Translations under genes and position numbers: made by a program
Shown here: positions 1 to 8,518 of the stretch, piece by piece
Numbering within the stretch: the first letter of the stretch is position 1
Layout of the letters: each line of letters begins with the position of its first letter
Assembly: GCF_016862555.1 (NCBI RefSeq)
Contig: NZ_BONE01000021.1
Span: 1-64,000, forward strand
Origin: Asanoa siamensis
GTDB taxonomy: Bacteria > Actinomycetota > Actinomycetes > Mycobacteriales > Micromonosporaceae
DNA length: 64,000 nt
Direction of reading: 5' to 3'
The notes under the pieces: generated by a model
Databases searched by the model: none
Told to the model about the DNA's origin: nothing
What the model saw: only the letters and a program-made list of their open reading frames with translations

Positions 1-1
1 G

Positions 2-574
2 ATCACCGGCTTCCGGCACGCGCTGGGCGGCTACCAGCAGGTGATCGGCGTGACCCCGGACCTGACGACGTTCGGCAAGGGGATGGCCAACGGCTTCCCG
101 GCGGGCGGCGTCGCCGGGCGCCGGGATCTGATGGAGCGCTTCAACGGCCAGACCGGCGACGTGCTGATGGCGGGCACGTTCAACGGCAACCCGCTCGGCT
201 GCGCCGCCGCCCTGGCGACCATCGACTACCTGGCCGCGAACCCGGACTTCTACACGCGTACGCACGCCCTCGGCGAGCGGATGCGCGCCGGCCTGCGCGG
301 GATCGTGGCGGAACTCGGCCTGGACGCGACGGTCGTCGGCTTCGGCGGCGTGTTCGCGGTCTACTTCCTGGCCGGCCCGGCCCTCGGTTACCGCGACCTG
401 CTCCGCAACGACAACGCGGCCTACGTCGCCTTCCACCGCGGCATGACCGACCGCGGCTTCCTGATGCTCCCGATGTCCCTGAAGCGCAACCACATCTCGG
501 GCGCGCACACCCAGGACGAGGTGGACCGCACCCTGGAGGCGGCCCGCGACGTCCTCAAGGAGATCAAGGGTTAG
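2..574 (+). CDS. PLP-dependent class-III aminotransferase, C-terminal part
   Basis: The 5' end lies outside the window; the frame is open from base 2. The visible 190 residues are the C-terminal part of a fold-type I, class-III aminotransferase of the glutamate-1-semialdehyde aminomutase/acetylornithine group. FGKGMANGFPAGG contains the lysine expected to hold pyridoxal phosphate, and AGTFNGNPLGCAAALATI follows as in this family. The end (SGAHTQDEVDRTLEAARDVL) resembles GSA-aminotransferase-like proteins. The amino donor cannot be told from this half. The stop overlaps the convergent gene by 11 bp. Confidence 0.88.
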   Translation: MTGFRHALGGYQQVIGVTPDLTTFGKGMANGFPAGGVAGRRDLMERFNGQTGDVLMAGTFNGNPLGCAAALATIDYLAANPDFYTRTHALGERMRAGLRGIVAELGLDATVVGFGGVFAVYFLAGPALGYRDLLRNDNAAYVAFHRGMTDRGFLMLPMSLKRNHISGAHTQDEVDRTLEAARDVLKEIKG

Positions 575-1400
575 GTACGTCGCCGAGGCGGTCGACGATC
601 GTCGTGCGCAGCCGGGCGGTGCTGTGGTCCAGCACCTCCCGGCCGCCGCTCAGTTGCGCGGCGCGGTTGCCGAGGTAGGCGTAGTCGGCGCGGTCGAAGA
701 TGACGTCGTACGTGGCACCGATGAGGCCGGGCAGGCGCAGCCCGACGCCGGGCCGGCCGGCCGCGTCGACGACATCGCCCGGGAGCATCCGCACGCCTTC
801 GTCGTCGGCCATCGCCTCGAAGATCGCCGCCCGGGACGCGGGCGGCAGGTAGCCGTGCAGCAGCAGGAGCGCGGTGAGAAACGGGCTGCCCTCGTCCGCG
901 CGCAGGTAGCGCAGCATCCCCTCGGGGTCGGTCGGCAGTCCGGCCAGATAGCCGGCGGGCCGGCCCTGGCCTGGGGCCGGGGGCACGGTGCGCCACTCGC
1001 CGCTGGTCTCGTCCTGGAACCGCTGCTCCCACTCGTCGCCGGTGCCGGCCGTCACCCAGCGCCGGAGCCCGCGCGCGACGTACCGGTCGACCCCCGGATC
1101 GGGCCGGGACACCACCCGCAACTCCGTGAAGACCCACTGGTCGGGCCGGGCCGTCAGGGTGGGCTCCCGGCGCGCCGCGCGGGCCGCGTCACGCAGGACG
1201 CGCTGGGCACTCGCGGCGGCCGGCTGTTCACCGACGCCGACCAGCGGCACCGTGAGCGCGCCGCCGGTGAGCGTGACAGCCGCGGCGGTCAGCACCACCC
1301 GCCGCCGCGACCAGCGGGTCGCCGGTGCGGGCCGGGTGGCGACGTGAGCACGGAGTTCGGTGAGCAGGCGCTCCTCGAAACCGGAAAGCGGGGACGTCAT
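564..1400 (-). CDS. CU044_5270 family membrane-anchored protein, probable partner of the ECF sigma factor
   Basis: A 278-residue protein with an Arg-rich cytoplasmic N-terminus (about 1-47, ending RWSRRRVVLT), one membrane segment at about 48-70 and an extracytoplasmic domain that begins with an ALA-rich stretch. This layout matches the actinobacterial CU044_5270 family, which is usually encoded directly after an ECF sigma gene. Here it starts 11 bp after the sigma stop, so co-transcription is likely. By position it may act as an anti-sigma or sensor, but no anti-sigma zinc motif (HxxxCxxC) is visible, so the role is inferred. The ATG at 1400 was chosen because the long upstream frame only shadows the sigma gene. 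Confidence 0.75.
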   Translation of the reverse strand: MTSPLSGFEERLLTELRAHVATRPAPATRWSRRRVVLTAAAVTLTGGALTVPLVGVGEQPAAASAQRVLRDAARAARREPTLTARPDQWVFTELRVVSRPDPGVDRYVARGLRRWVTAGTGDEWEQRFQDETSGEWRTVPPAPGQGRPAGYLAGLPTDPEGMLRYLRADEGSPFLTALLLLHGYLPPASRAAIFEAMADDEGVRMLPGDVVDAAGRPGVGLRLPGLIGATYDVIFDRADYAYLGNRAAQLSGGREVLDHSTARLRTTIVDRLGDVPNP

Positions 1401-1411
1401 GACAGGACTCC

Positions 1412-1951
1412 TCAACGGGTGGCGGCGAGCGAGAGGCGGACGGCCCGGCGGGCCCGGTGCAACCGGACGCGGGCGGCGACGGCGGTGATGCCGAGGGCGG
1501 CGGCGGCCTCGGCGGTGCTGAGCCCGTCGACCGCGACCAACTCCAGCAGGGCCCGGGTGTCCTCGGGCAGATCGCGGATCGCCGCGTAGGTGCGGCGCGC
1601 GGAGGCTTCCGCGTCGATCCGTTCCTCGATCCGGGCGAGGTCGTCGGGCTCGAGCACGCGCCGGCCGGCCACCTCCGCGGTCACCCGCCGGCGCCGGTGC
1701 GAGCGCCGCTGCTCGGCGGCGATCACGTTGCGGGCGACGCCGAACAGCCAGCCGACCTCGCTGCCGCGATCGGCGCGGTAGCCCGCGGCGGACTCGATCG
1801 CCGCGAGGAACACCTCGGCGGTGAGGTCGGCCGCGGTGTGCGGATCGTCGACCCGGCGGGCCACGAACCGCCCTACCACTTCTATGTGCGCCCGATAGAA
1901 CAGCTCGAACGCATCCGGGTCGTGCCCGATCGTGGTCACGTCGTACGTCAT
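1412..1951 (-). CDS. ECF-type RNA polymerase sigma factor
   Basis: A 179-residue sigma-70 family protein of the extracytoplasmic-function class. Region 2 spans about residues 10-85 (FELFYRAHIEVVGRFVARR, then SEVGWLFGVARNVIAAEQRR, the promoter-melting segment). Region 4 covers about 115-175 with the helix-turn-helix LSTAEAAAALGITAVAARVR. There is no region 1 or 3, as expected for ECF proteins. The ATG is preceded by GGGAGG at 5 nt. The CU044_5270 gene follows immediately and is the likely regulator or sensor. The promoter it recognises was not identified. Confidence 0.9.
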   Translation of the reverse strand: MTYDVTTIGHDPDAFELFYRAHIEVVGRFVARRVDDPHTAADLTAEVFLAAIESAAGYRADRGSEVGWLFGVARNVIAAEQRRSHRRRRVTAEVAGRRVLEPDDLARIEERIDAEASARRTYAAIRDLPEDTRALLELVAVDGLSTAEAAAALGITAVAARVRLHRARRAVRLSLAATR

Positions 1952-2008
1952 CGGCCCTCCCGCCTTTCACCCCTTCCTTGGCTCCGGCGCGGGAAGGCGT
2001 TACACGCG

Positions 2009-2043
2009 CGACCGCCCGGGTCCATCGTGGGCCCGGGCGGTCG
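2009..2043 (-). terminator. Strong hairpin downstream of the sugar dehydrogenase gene
   Basis: A perfect 12-bp inverted repeat (CGACCGCCCGGG at 2009-2020, its complement at 2032-2043) with an 11-nt loop. It sits 15 bp after the stop of the minus-strand sugar dehydrogenase gene and before the sigma gene. There is no U-tract, which is common for GC-rich actinobacterial terminators. Confidence 0.6.
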
Positions 2044-2057
2044 TCGTCACCAGAGGA

Positions 2058-3575
2058 TCAGTCGCAGGCGGTGCCGTTCAGGCGGAAGGTGCTCGGGCGG
2101 CCCGTGCCGCTGCCGCTCGCCAGGAAACCGAAGTTGGCGCTGGCGCCGCTGGGCAGGCCGCCGTTCCAGCTCTCGTTGCGGGCCGTGACAGTGCGGCCGG
2201 ACTGGCTGACCCGGGCGCCCCACGCGCTGCTGATCCGTTGGCTGCCGCCGAAGGTCCAGGTCAGTGTCCACGAGCTGAGCGACGGGCCGCGGTTGGTCAC
2301 CCGGACGTTGCCGAGGAGCAGGCCGGGCAGGCCGGTGGCGCCGTAGCTGACCGCGCACTCCGCCTCGGGTTCGGGGTCGGACGGCGTCGGGCTCGGAGAG
2401 ACGGTCGGATCCACGGTCGGCGTCGGGTCCGTGGTCGGCGTCGCGGTCGGGTCCGTGGTCGGCGTCGCCGTCGGGTCGACCGTCGGCGACGGGCTCGGGG
2501 ACGTCACCGTGAAGCGGAAGACGCGGTCGTCGCTCGGCGCCGGGTTGCCGCGCCCGTCCTGGTTGCTGGTGGCGACCCAGAGCGACCCGTCCGGCGCCTT
2601 CTCCACCGTGCGCAGCCGGCCGAACCGCCCGTTCAGCGCCGCCACCGGCGTGCCCGCCCCGCCGGCGCCGTCGAGCGGGACCGTCCACAGGCGGTTGCCG
2701 CGCAGCGCGGCGACGAACAGCGTGTCGTCGATGACGGTCGCGCCGCTGGGCGAGGCCTGTGCCGGGGTCCAGGTGACGATCGGGTTCCGGTAGAGCGGGT
2801 TGTCGGCGTTGCCCTCCACCGCCGGCCAGCCGTAGTTGCCGCCCGCCACGATCCGGTTGACCTCGTCGAACGAGTTCTGCCCGAACTCCGTCGCGTAGAG
2901 GCGCCCGGCCGAGTCCCAGGCCAGGCCCTGCACGTTGCGGTGGCCCAGGCTGTAGACCAGCGATCCCGCGGTCGGGTTGTCGCCCGGCACGCCGCCGTCC
3001 GGCCGGATCCGCAGGATCTTGCCGTTGAGGCTGGCTGGGTTCTGCGCGCGGCTGGTCACGCCGGCGTCGCCCACACCGGCGTAGAGCATGCCGTCCGGGC
3101 CGAACGCGATCCGTCCGCCGTTGTGGTAGTCGGCCTTGCTGATGCCGGTGACGATCGTCGTCTGGTCGTTCATGTCGGCCAGCCGGAAACGCACGATCCG
3201 GTTGTCGGTCGCCGACGTGTAGTACGCGTACACCAGGTTGTCGGTCGCGTAGGCCGGCGAGACGGCGAGACCGAGCAACCCGCCCTCGCCCGCCGGCACC
3301 ACGTTCGGCACCCGCCCGACGATCTGGGTCGGCTCGCCGGGGCGTACCCGCAGGATCTGGGCCCGATCGCGCTCCGCCACCAGCGCGGTTCCGTCGGGCA
3401 GGTAGGTCAACCCCCACGGCACCCGCAGGTTGCTCGCGGCCGTGGTGGGGTTGACGAAGTCGACGGTCGGCGCGGCGGCCCGGGTGACCGGCCGGTCGAC
3501 CGCGACGGCTATCCCGGCGACGCTCACCGCGACGCCGACCACCGCGGCGGCCGCGGCGATGGCGGGTTTGTGCAT
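2058..3575 (-). CDS. Secreted PQQ-dependent sugar dehydrogenase (GSDH family) with C-terminal CBM2
   Basis: A 505-residue exported protein with a hydrophobic signal segment in the first 30 residues. A six-bladed glucose/sorbosone dehydrogenase propeller follows (about 45-355; VPWGLTYLPDGTALVAERD, GGLLGLAVSPAYA, DGVLYAGVGDAG-like blade motifs). A Pro/Thr/Asp linker (about 360-400) leads to a family 2 carbohydrate-binding module with its Cys pair (CAVSY...NGTACD) and exposed Trp residues. It probably oxidises sugars at polysaccharide surfaces using PQQ. The second ATG (3575) was chosen: GGGAG abuts the first ATG (3581) but lies 6 nt from the second. No PQQ synthesis genes are in the window. Confidence 0.85.
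   Translation of the reverse strand: MHKPAIAAAAAVVGVAVSVAGIAVAVDRPVTRAAAPTVDFVNPTTAASNLRVPWGLTYLPDGTALVAERDRAQILRVRPGEPTQIVGRVPNVVPAGEGGLLGLAVSPAYATDNLVYAYYTSATDNRIVRFRLADMNDQTTIVTGISKADYHNGGRIAFGPDGMLYAGVGDAGVTSRAQNPASLNGKILRIRPDGGVPGDNPTAGSLVYSLGHRNVQGLAWDSAGRLYATEFGQNSFDEVNRIVAGGNYGWPAVEGNADNPLYRNPIVTWTPAQASPSGATVIDDTLFVAALRGNRLWTVPLDGAGGAGTPVAALNGRFGRLRTVEKAPDGSLWVATSNQDGRGNPAPSDDRVFRFTVTSPSPSPTVDPTATPTTDPTATPTTDPTPTVDPTVSPSPTPSDPEPEAECAVSYGATGLPGLLLGNVRVTNRGPSLSSWTLTWTFGGSQRISSAWGARVSQSGRTVTARNESWNGGLPSGASANFGFLASGSGTGRPSTFRLNGTACD
2413..2478. repeat. In-frame tandem repeat encoding the PT/PTD linker
   Basis: Two adjacent 24-bp units (2431-2454 and 2455-2478) differ at very few bases and follow a shortened 18-bp copy at 2413-2430. 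They encode the DPTATPTT repeats of the linker between propeller and CBM2, so the linker length can vary in units of 8 residues. Confidence 0.8.
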
Positions 3576-3654
3576 GAACATCTCCCGAAGCGAAAGGGGC
3601 TTGTTTTCGCCACGGTGCCAGCCCTTACCGGCAGGTTACGGCCAGATTGGACAT

Positions 3655-4866
3655 TTAACGCGAAATGATGAATTCACCCTGAACCCGCCAACGGGTACGC
3701 GGTGCTCCGCTATTCGCCAGCCGGCACCGCGCGACCAGGGCCGCGAGTCCGACGGCGGCGACGAGCACGGCGTACCCGCCGACGACCGGGACGAGGCCGA
3801 CCGGGCCGATCAGCTCGCCGGCGAGGATGGCCGGCAGGCCGAAGGACACGTACGAGACGAGGTAGACGGCGGCGAACAACCCGGCCCGTTCGCGGTCGGC
3901 GACCAGCGGGGTCAGCGCGCGCAGCGCGCCCGAGAACGCCGCGCCGAGACCGACGCCGCTCACCACGCCGCCGCTCCAGAGCACCGGCTCGAGCCCGGTC
4001 CAGACGGCCGCCGCCAGGAGCACCGCGCCGGCCAGCACCAGCCCGGCGCCGAGCGTCGCGGCCACTCGGGCGGGCCGCAGGCGCAACGCGAAAGCGGAGA
4101 TCCCGGCCGCCACGAGCGCGACGAAGACGTACGCCCCGTGCACCACCCCGTCGCCCGTGCCGAAGACGCCGCGCACGATCGTCGGCGCCAACCCGAGGAA
4201 GAGCGCGGCCAGCATCCAGGACGAGACGAGCACCGGCACGACCGCGCGGAACTCGGGCCGCACCCGGGCCGGGACGTGCACGTGCGGCACGAGCGGGCCG
4301 GGGCGGCGCGGCACGGTCTCGACGGAGCGCCGAACCACCACCATCGACGCCACCGTGACGCCCGCCAGCACCAGGAAGACCAGCCGGCCGGGATCACCGC
4401 GGAACTCGACCGCCACGCCGGTCAGCAGCGCGCCCACGCCGAGCCCGACCGACGGCGCCACCGCGCCGACGACGGCACCGAGGCCGCGCCGGCGGGCGGG
4501 GGCGAGCTCCACGATGGACGCCGTGAACGCGCTCGTCGCCGCGCCCATGGCGACGCCCTGCACCACCCGGGCCGCGCACACCCACCAGATGTCCGGCGCG
4601 AACGCGAACATCAGCATCGCGGCGAGTTGCACGGTCAGCGCGCCGGTCAGCACCGGCCGGCGACCCAGGCGGTCGGCGAGCGAGCCGACCAGCAGCAGGG
4701 TGGCCAGGACCGCGAACGCGTACACGCCGAACGCGAAGGTGACCAGCCACGGCGCGAAGCCCCAGCGCTGCTCCAGGTCGACCAGCAGCGGGGTCGGCGC
4801 GCCGGAGGCGACGAAGAGGGCCGCGAACGCCGCCGCCATCCCGACGAACGACGCGCCGCGGCTCAT
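3655..4866 (-). CDS. MFS transporter, 12-TM
   Basis: A 403-residue major facilitator protein with about 12 hydrophobic segments. The loop 2-3 signature is GSLADRLGRRPVLTGAL, and GVAMGAATSAFTASIVEL with PSVGLGVGALL forms the TM4-TM5 region typical of drug/metabolite efflux members. The start at 4866 shares an ATGA overlap with the stop of the alpha/beta hydrolase upstream, so the two are translationally coupled. The substrate cannot be read from sequence; coupling to a hydrolase suggests export of a modified or detoxified compound. Confidence 0.85.
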   Translation of the reverse strand: MSRGASFVGMAAAFAALFVASGAPTPLLVDLEQRWGFAPWLVTFAFGVYAFAVLATLLLVGSLADRLGRRPVLTGALTVQLAAMLMFAFAPDIWWVCAARVVQGVAMGAATSAFTASIVELAPARRRGLGAVVGAVAPSVGLGVGALLTGVAVEFRGDPGRLVFLVLAGVTVASMVVVRRSVETVPRRPGPLVPHVHVPARVRPEFRAVVPVLVSSWMLAALFLGLAPTIVRGVFGTGDGVVHGAYVFVALVAAGISAFALRLRPARVAATLGAGLVLAGAVLLAAAVWTGLEPVLWSGGVVSGVGLGAAFSGALRALTPLVADRERAGLFAAVYLVSYVSFGLPAILAGELIGPVGLVPVVGGYAVLVAAVGLAALVARCRLANSGAPRTRWRVQGEFIISR

Positions 4867-5684
4867 CGGCCGCCGACGACGCCGAGGTACGAACCGTCCA
4901 CCCAGTCGGTGACGATGCCGGCGTAGCTGCCCGGCTGCTCCTCCCACGCGGCGTGCCCGCAGTCGAGCACGTCGAGCCGGCTGGCCGGCAGCTTCTCGTT
5001 GAGCACCTCGGCGTCGCGGGCCAGCCCGTACGGGTCGTCCCGGCCGGCGATGATCTGCACCGGCGTCCGGATCGTCGCCAGCAGCGGGTCGAGGGCGGCG
5101 AGATCCTCCGGGTACGACCGCAGATAGGCGAGGGAGCGCGCGATCCGGTCACCGGCGTACGCGGCGGCGTAGTCCGCCCGGATCTCCGGCGACACCCGGT
5201 CGCCGACGAAGGTGGCCACCAGCCGCTGCCCGTCGGGCTGCCCCAGGTCCTCCGTGACCAGCGTCCGCAACTCGCCCGCGAGGGCCATCGGGTGGGTCGC
5301 CGCGCCGCCGCCGACCACGACGCTGCGGAACAGGTCGGGCTGGGCGGCCGCGGCGAACAGCAGCGCCGCGGTGCCGACGTCGGGGCCGACCGCGTGTGGC
5401 TGCTCGAGGCCGAAGTGGTCGACGAGGTGGGTGACGAACTCACCCATCACGCGGGGCGACATCAGCTCCGCGCGCCCCTCGGACCGCCCGAACCCCGGCA
5501 GGTCGACGGCGACCACCGGGCGCTCGGCGCTCAGCGCGGACCAGGTCGGCGCGTACGCGTACAGGCTCTCCGGCCAGGGACTGAGCAGGAGCAGGGTGTC
5601 CGCTTCCCGGTCGTCGCGTCCCACCGGGCTCGCCATGTACCGGATGCCCAGATCGTCGATGACGTCGAACCGCTCCTCGTCCAT
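4863..5684 (-). CDS. Alpha/beta hydrolase with an aspartate nucleophile
   Basis: A 273-residue alpha/beta-hydrolase-fold protein. The nucleophile elbow reads VGPDVGT, putting Asp102 where esterases have Ser. Asp in this place is characteristic of haloalkane/haloacetate dehalogenases and epoxide hydrolases, which form an ester intermediate. The acid is probably within AGRDDPYG and the catalytic His in DCGHAAWEE near the C-terminus. The oxyanion loop is SPWPESLYAY. It is coupled by ATGA to the MFS gene and divergent from the LuxR-type regulator. The exact substrate is unknown. Confidence 0.82.
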   Translation of the reverse strand: MDEERFDVIDDLGIRYMASPVGRDDREADTLLLLSPWPESLYAYAPTWSALSAERPVVAVDLPGFGRSEGRAELMSPRVMGEFVTHLVDHFGLEQPHAVGPDVGTAALLFAAAAQPDLFRSVVVGGGAATHPMALAGELRTLVTEDLGQPDGQRLVATFVGDRVSPEIRADYAAAYAGDRIARSLAYLRSYPEDLAALDPLLATIRTPVQIIAGRDDPYGLARDAEVLNEKLPASRLDVLDCGHAAWEEQPGSYAGIVTDWVDGSYLGVVGGR

Positions 5685-5758
5685 CCCGCCAGCTCAACGC
5701 GTCGGCGCTTCCACCGAATCACCTGAATACGTGAGTGCCGCTCGCTAGGTTGTGGAAG

Positions 5759-8476
5759 GTGGCACGGGTGGTTCTGCGCGGGCGCTCGGCGGCGATGTCG
5801 GCGGCGATGCCGGCGCTGCGCCGGGCGGCGCGACACGGCCAGAGCGGGATCGTGGTGGTCACCGGCGAGGCCGGGATCGGCAAGACCGCCGTCCTCGACG
5901 CGATCGCCGCCCAGGCCGCCGGCATGGGCTTTCGCACCGGCGTCGGCAAGGCCGACGAGATCGGCCGGATCTCGCCCGGTGCCCCGGTGCTGCTGGCGCT
6001 GCGCAGCGGGTCGAGCCCGTTGCTCGACGCCGCGGCGCTGGCCGACCTCGACGACCTGACCGAGCATCCGCTGGTGCTGCTGGACCGGGTCGGCGCCCAC
6101 CTGGAACGGGTGGCCGGCACCGCACCGGTGCTGGTCGTCGTCGACGACGCGCAGTGGGCCGACCAGCTCAGCCGGCTCGCGCTGCGGGTGCTCCCGGACC
6201 GCCTGGCCGGCCACCCCGTGGTCTGGCTGTTCGCCACCCGCGACCCGGCCGACGAGCTGACCGCTCCGCCCGGGCCGGCCGTCCGCCTGGAGATCATCGC
6301 GCTCGGCCCGCTGGCCGCCGGCGACGTCGCCGCGATCGCCCGGGACAGGCTGGGCCGGCCGGCCAGCGCGGCGACCCAGCGCATGCTCGACGGTGTCGGC
6401 GGCAATCCGTTCCTCGTCACCCAGATCCTCGACGGGCTGGCCGGTGGCGCCCCGGACGGCGTGCCGCCGGGCAGCTTCGTCCGCGCGGTGGAGGCGGCGC
6501 TGGACGGGCTGCCGGACCGGACCGTCGTGCTGCTCGCCGCCGTCCTCGGTCGGCCGTTCGCGCTCGACGAGGCGCAGCGGATCGTGCCGTCGGTCGGCAG
6601 CGCCGACGTCGACCGGGCCGTGGCCGCCGGGCTGCTCTGCCGCGCCGGTCACCTGCTCAGCTTCCGGCACGACCTGGTCCGCGAGACCGTCTACGCCGGA
6701 CTCTCCCCGTCGGCCCGGCAGGACCTGCACCGGCGGTGCGCCCGCCATCTGCTCGCCTCCGGGCACGACGCCTTGGCCGCGGCGCCGCACGCCCGTGCCG
6801 CGGCGACCCCCGGTGACGAGGAGAGCGCGGCGATCCTCTGCGAGGCGGCCCACCAGGCGGCCGGCTCGCTGCCGGAGACCGCCGGCGAGTTGGTCGTCGA
6901 GGCGTTCGAGCTGGTCCGGCCCGCGCAGGAGTCCTGGCAGCCGACCGGCGAGCGCTGCGTCGACGTGCTGGGCCGGGTGCAGCGCGACGCCGACGCGGTG
7001 CGGGTCGCCGACGCCGTGCTGGCCAGGGCCACCGACGCCGAGACCTCCGCCCGGATCCAGGTGCTCGCGGCGCGGGCGCTCTGGCGGATCGGCCGCCCGG
7101 CGGAGTCGGTCGCCCGGATCGACGACGCCCTGACGGCGCCCGGGATCTCGGTCGCGCTGCGGGCCCGGCTCCACGCCGCCCGCGCGCTGGCGCTGACCCG
7201 GATGGCGCCCGCGTCGCAGTCCCGGCGGGCCGTCGAACCGGCGCTGGTCGACGCCCGCGCGGTGCGCGACCACGACGCCACGATGCTGGCCCTGCAGGCC
7301 ATGGGCGAGCTGGCCCGCAACAGCGGCCACCACGCGGAGTCGCTGGCCTACTTCCGCGAGCTGCGCGCGGTCAGCGGCACCAGCTATCTGGCCGAGGAGA
7401 TCATCCAGTTGCAGCTGCTCGACCGGTTCAGCGACGCGGGGGCGTTGCTGGAGGCCGCGCACCGCGACGACCGCGGCGGCATCGAGGCGATCCTGCCGTC
7501 GCTGACCGCCGCGCGGATGTGGCAGGACTTCAGCCTGGGCCACCTCGACGACGCCGAGGCCGGCGCGCGCACGCTGGTCACGATCGGCCGCGAGGTCGGC
7601 GATCACCTGCACGAGCTCGACGCCGTGCTGGTGTTCAGCGCCTCGGCGCTGCTGCGCGGCGAGTTCGCCGAGGCCGCGGAGCGGCTGGCGCCGGCGACCA
7701 GCGGCGGCGCGGCCGACGAGGCGGTGCGGCTGCCCGGCCTGCGGCTGATGGAGGGCTGGCTGGCCGCCAGCGACGGGCGGGCGGAGGACGCGCGGAAGAT
7801 CCTGGGTCCGCTGCTGTTCGGCGCCCGCGACTCCAGCGCCGACTGGCCGTGGTGGCCGGGCTGGATGCGGGTCTTCGTGCGGGTCGGCCGGGCGACCGGC
7901 GACCAGCGGCTGGTGCGCGAGGCGGTGTCGATCGCCGCGGAGGGCGCCGCGCGCAACCGCGGCGTGGCCAGCTTCCAGGGCGTGGCGCTGGCCCTGCGCG
8001 GCCTGGCCCACCTCGACCTGGACGCGCTGACGGAGGCGAACGTGGTGCTGGACCGTTGCCCCCGGCCGCTGCTGCGGGGCAACGCCGCCGAGGACCGGGG
8101 CCGGGTGCTGCTCGCGCACGGCCGGCGGGCGGAGGGGCTCGCCGAGCTGGACCGGGCGTGGAGCATCTACCGCGGCACCGGCGCCCGGGCGGCGATGGCC
8201 GCCGTGCAGCGGGTGATGCGCCGGGCCGGCGCGCGCCGGGCCAAGTGGGAGACCGACGCGGCCCGCCCGCGGCAGGGCTGGGCGGCGCTGACCGATGCCG
8301 AGGTCAAGGTGGCCGAGCTGATCAGCGCCGGGCACACCAACAAGGCCGCCGCCCACCTGCTCAACCTCTCACCGAACACGGTGAGCACCCACCTGCGGTC
8401 GGTCTTCGCGAAGCTGGACGTGAACTCCCGGGTGCAGCTCACCAACGCCGTGCACGCCCTGCGCCAGACAGGCTGA
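5759..8476 (+). CDS. Large ATP-binding LuxR-family (LAL/MalT-like) transcriptional regulator
   Basis: About 905 residues: an AAA-type ATPase domain (Walker A GEAGIGKT at about 36-43; Walker B VLVVVDDAQWAD), a long helical TPR-like region rich in Ala/Arg, and a C-terminal LuxR helix-turn-helix (LTDAEVKVAELISAGHTNKAA, then NTVSTHLRSVFAKLDV). Such LAL proteins use ATP and a ligand bound by the helical part to control DNA binding. The start is uncertain. GTG 5759 lies 7 nt after TAGGTT (5746-5751), fitting a leaderless transcript, whereas GTG 5768 would use GGAAGG as ribosome binding site. The divergent hydrolase/MFS pair is a plausible target. Confidence 0.85.
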   Translation: MARVVLRGRSAAMSAAMPALRRAARHGQSGIVVVTGEAGIGKTAVLDAIAAQAAGMGFRTGVGKADEIGRISPGAPVLLALRSGSSPLLDAAALADLDDLTEHPLVLLDRVGAHLERVAGTAPVLVVVDDAQWADQLSRLALRVLPDRLAGHPVVWLFATRDPADELTAPPGPAVRLEIIALGPLAAGDVAAIARDRLGRPASAATQRMLDGVGGNPFLVTQILDGLAGGAPDGVPPGSFVRAVEAALDGLPDRTVVLLAAVLGRPFALDEAQRIVPSVGSADVDRAVAAGLLCRAGHLLSFRHDLVRETVYAGLSPSARQDLHRRCARHLLASGHDALAAAPHARAAATPGDEESAAILCEAAHQAAGSLPETAGELVVEAFELVRPAQESWQPTGERCVDVLGRVQRDADAVRVADAVLARATDAETSARIQVLAARALWRIGRPAESVARIDDALTAPGISVALRARLHAARALALTRMAPASQSRRAVEPALVDARAVRDHDATMLALQAMGELARNSGHHAESLAYFRELRAVSGTSYLAEEIIQLQLLDRFSDAGALLEAAHRDDRGGIEAILPSLTAARMWQDFSLGHLDDAEAGARTLVTIGREVGDHLHELDAVLVFSASALLRGEFAEAAERLAPATSGGAADEAVRLPGLRLMEGWLAASDGRAEDARKILGPLLFGARDSSADWPWWPGWMRVFVRVGRATGDQRLVREAVSIAAEGAARNRGVASFQGVALALRGLAHLDLDALTEANVVLDRCPRPLLRGNAAEDRGRVLLAHGRRAEGLAELDRAWSIYRGTGARAAMAAVQRVMRRAGARRAKWETDAARPRQGWAALTDAEVKVAELISAGHTNKAAAHLLNLSPNTVSTHLRSVFAKLDVNSRVQLTNAVHALRQTG

Positions 8477-8507
8477 AGGGCCGCCCCGGCGCGGGACGGC
8501 CCTTCAG
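8473..8507. terminator. Bidirectional terminator between the LuxR regulator and phoX
   Basis: A perfect 11-bp inverted repeat (CTGAAGGGCCG at 8473-8483, complement at 8497-8507) with a 13-nt GC-rich loop. The TGA stop of the regulator lies inside the left arm. It sits between two convergent genes 42 bp apart and can serve both. Confidence 0.75.
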
Positions 8508-8518
8508 GACGACGCGGA

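Noticed and set aside
1952-2010. An autoregulated ECF promoter (AAC...CGT type) before the sigma gene
   Set aside because: TGTAACGCC gives an AAC-like core, but no matching -10 at 16-17 nt could be found.
5531-8356. Long minus-strand frame (941 codons) opposite the LuxR regulator
   Set aside because: High-GC third positions suppress stops on the opposite strand. The translation is low-complexity (Gly/Arg/Gln/Pro) with no domain, while the plus strand encodes a complete LAL regulator.
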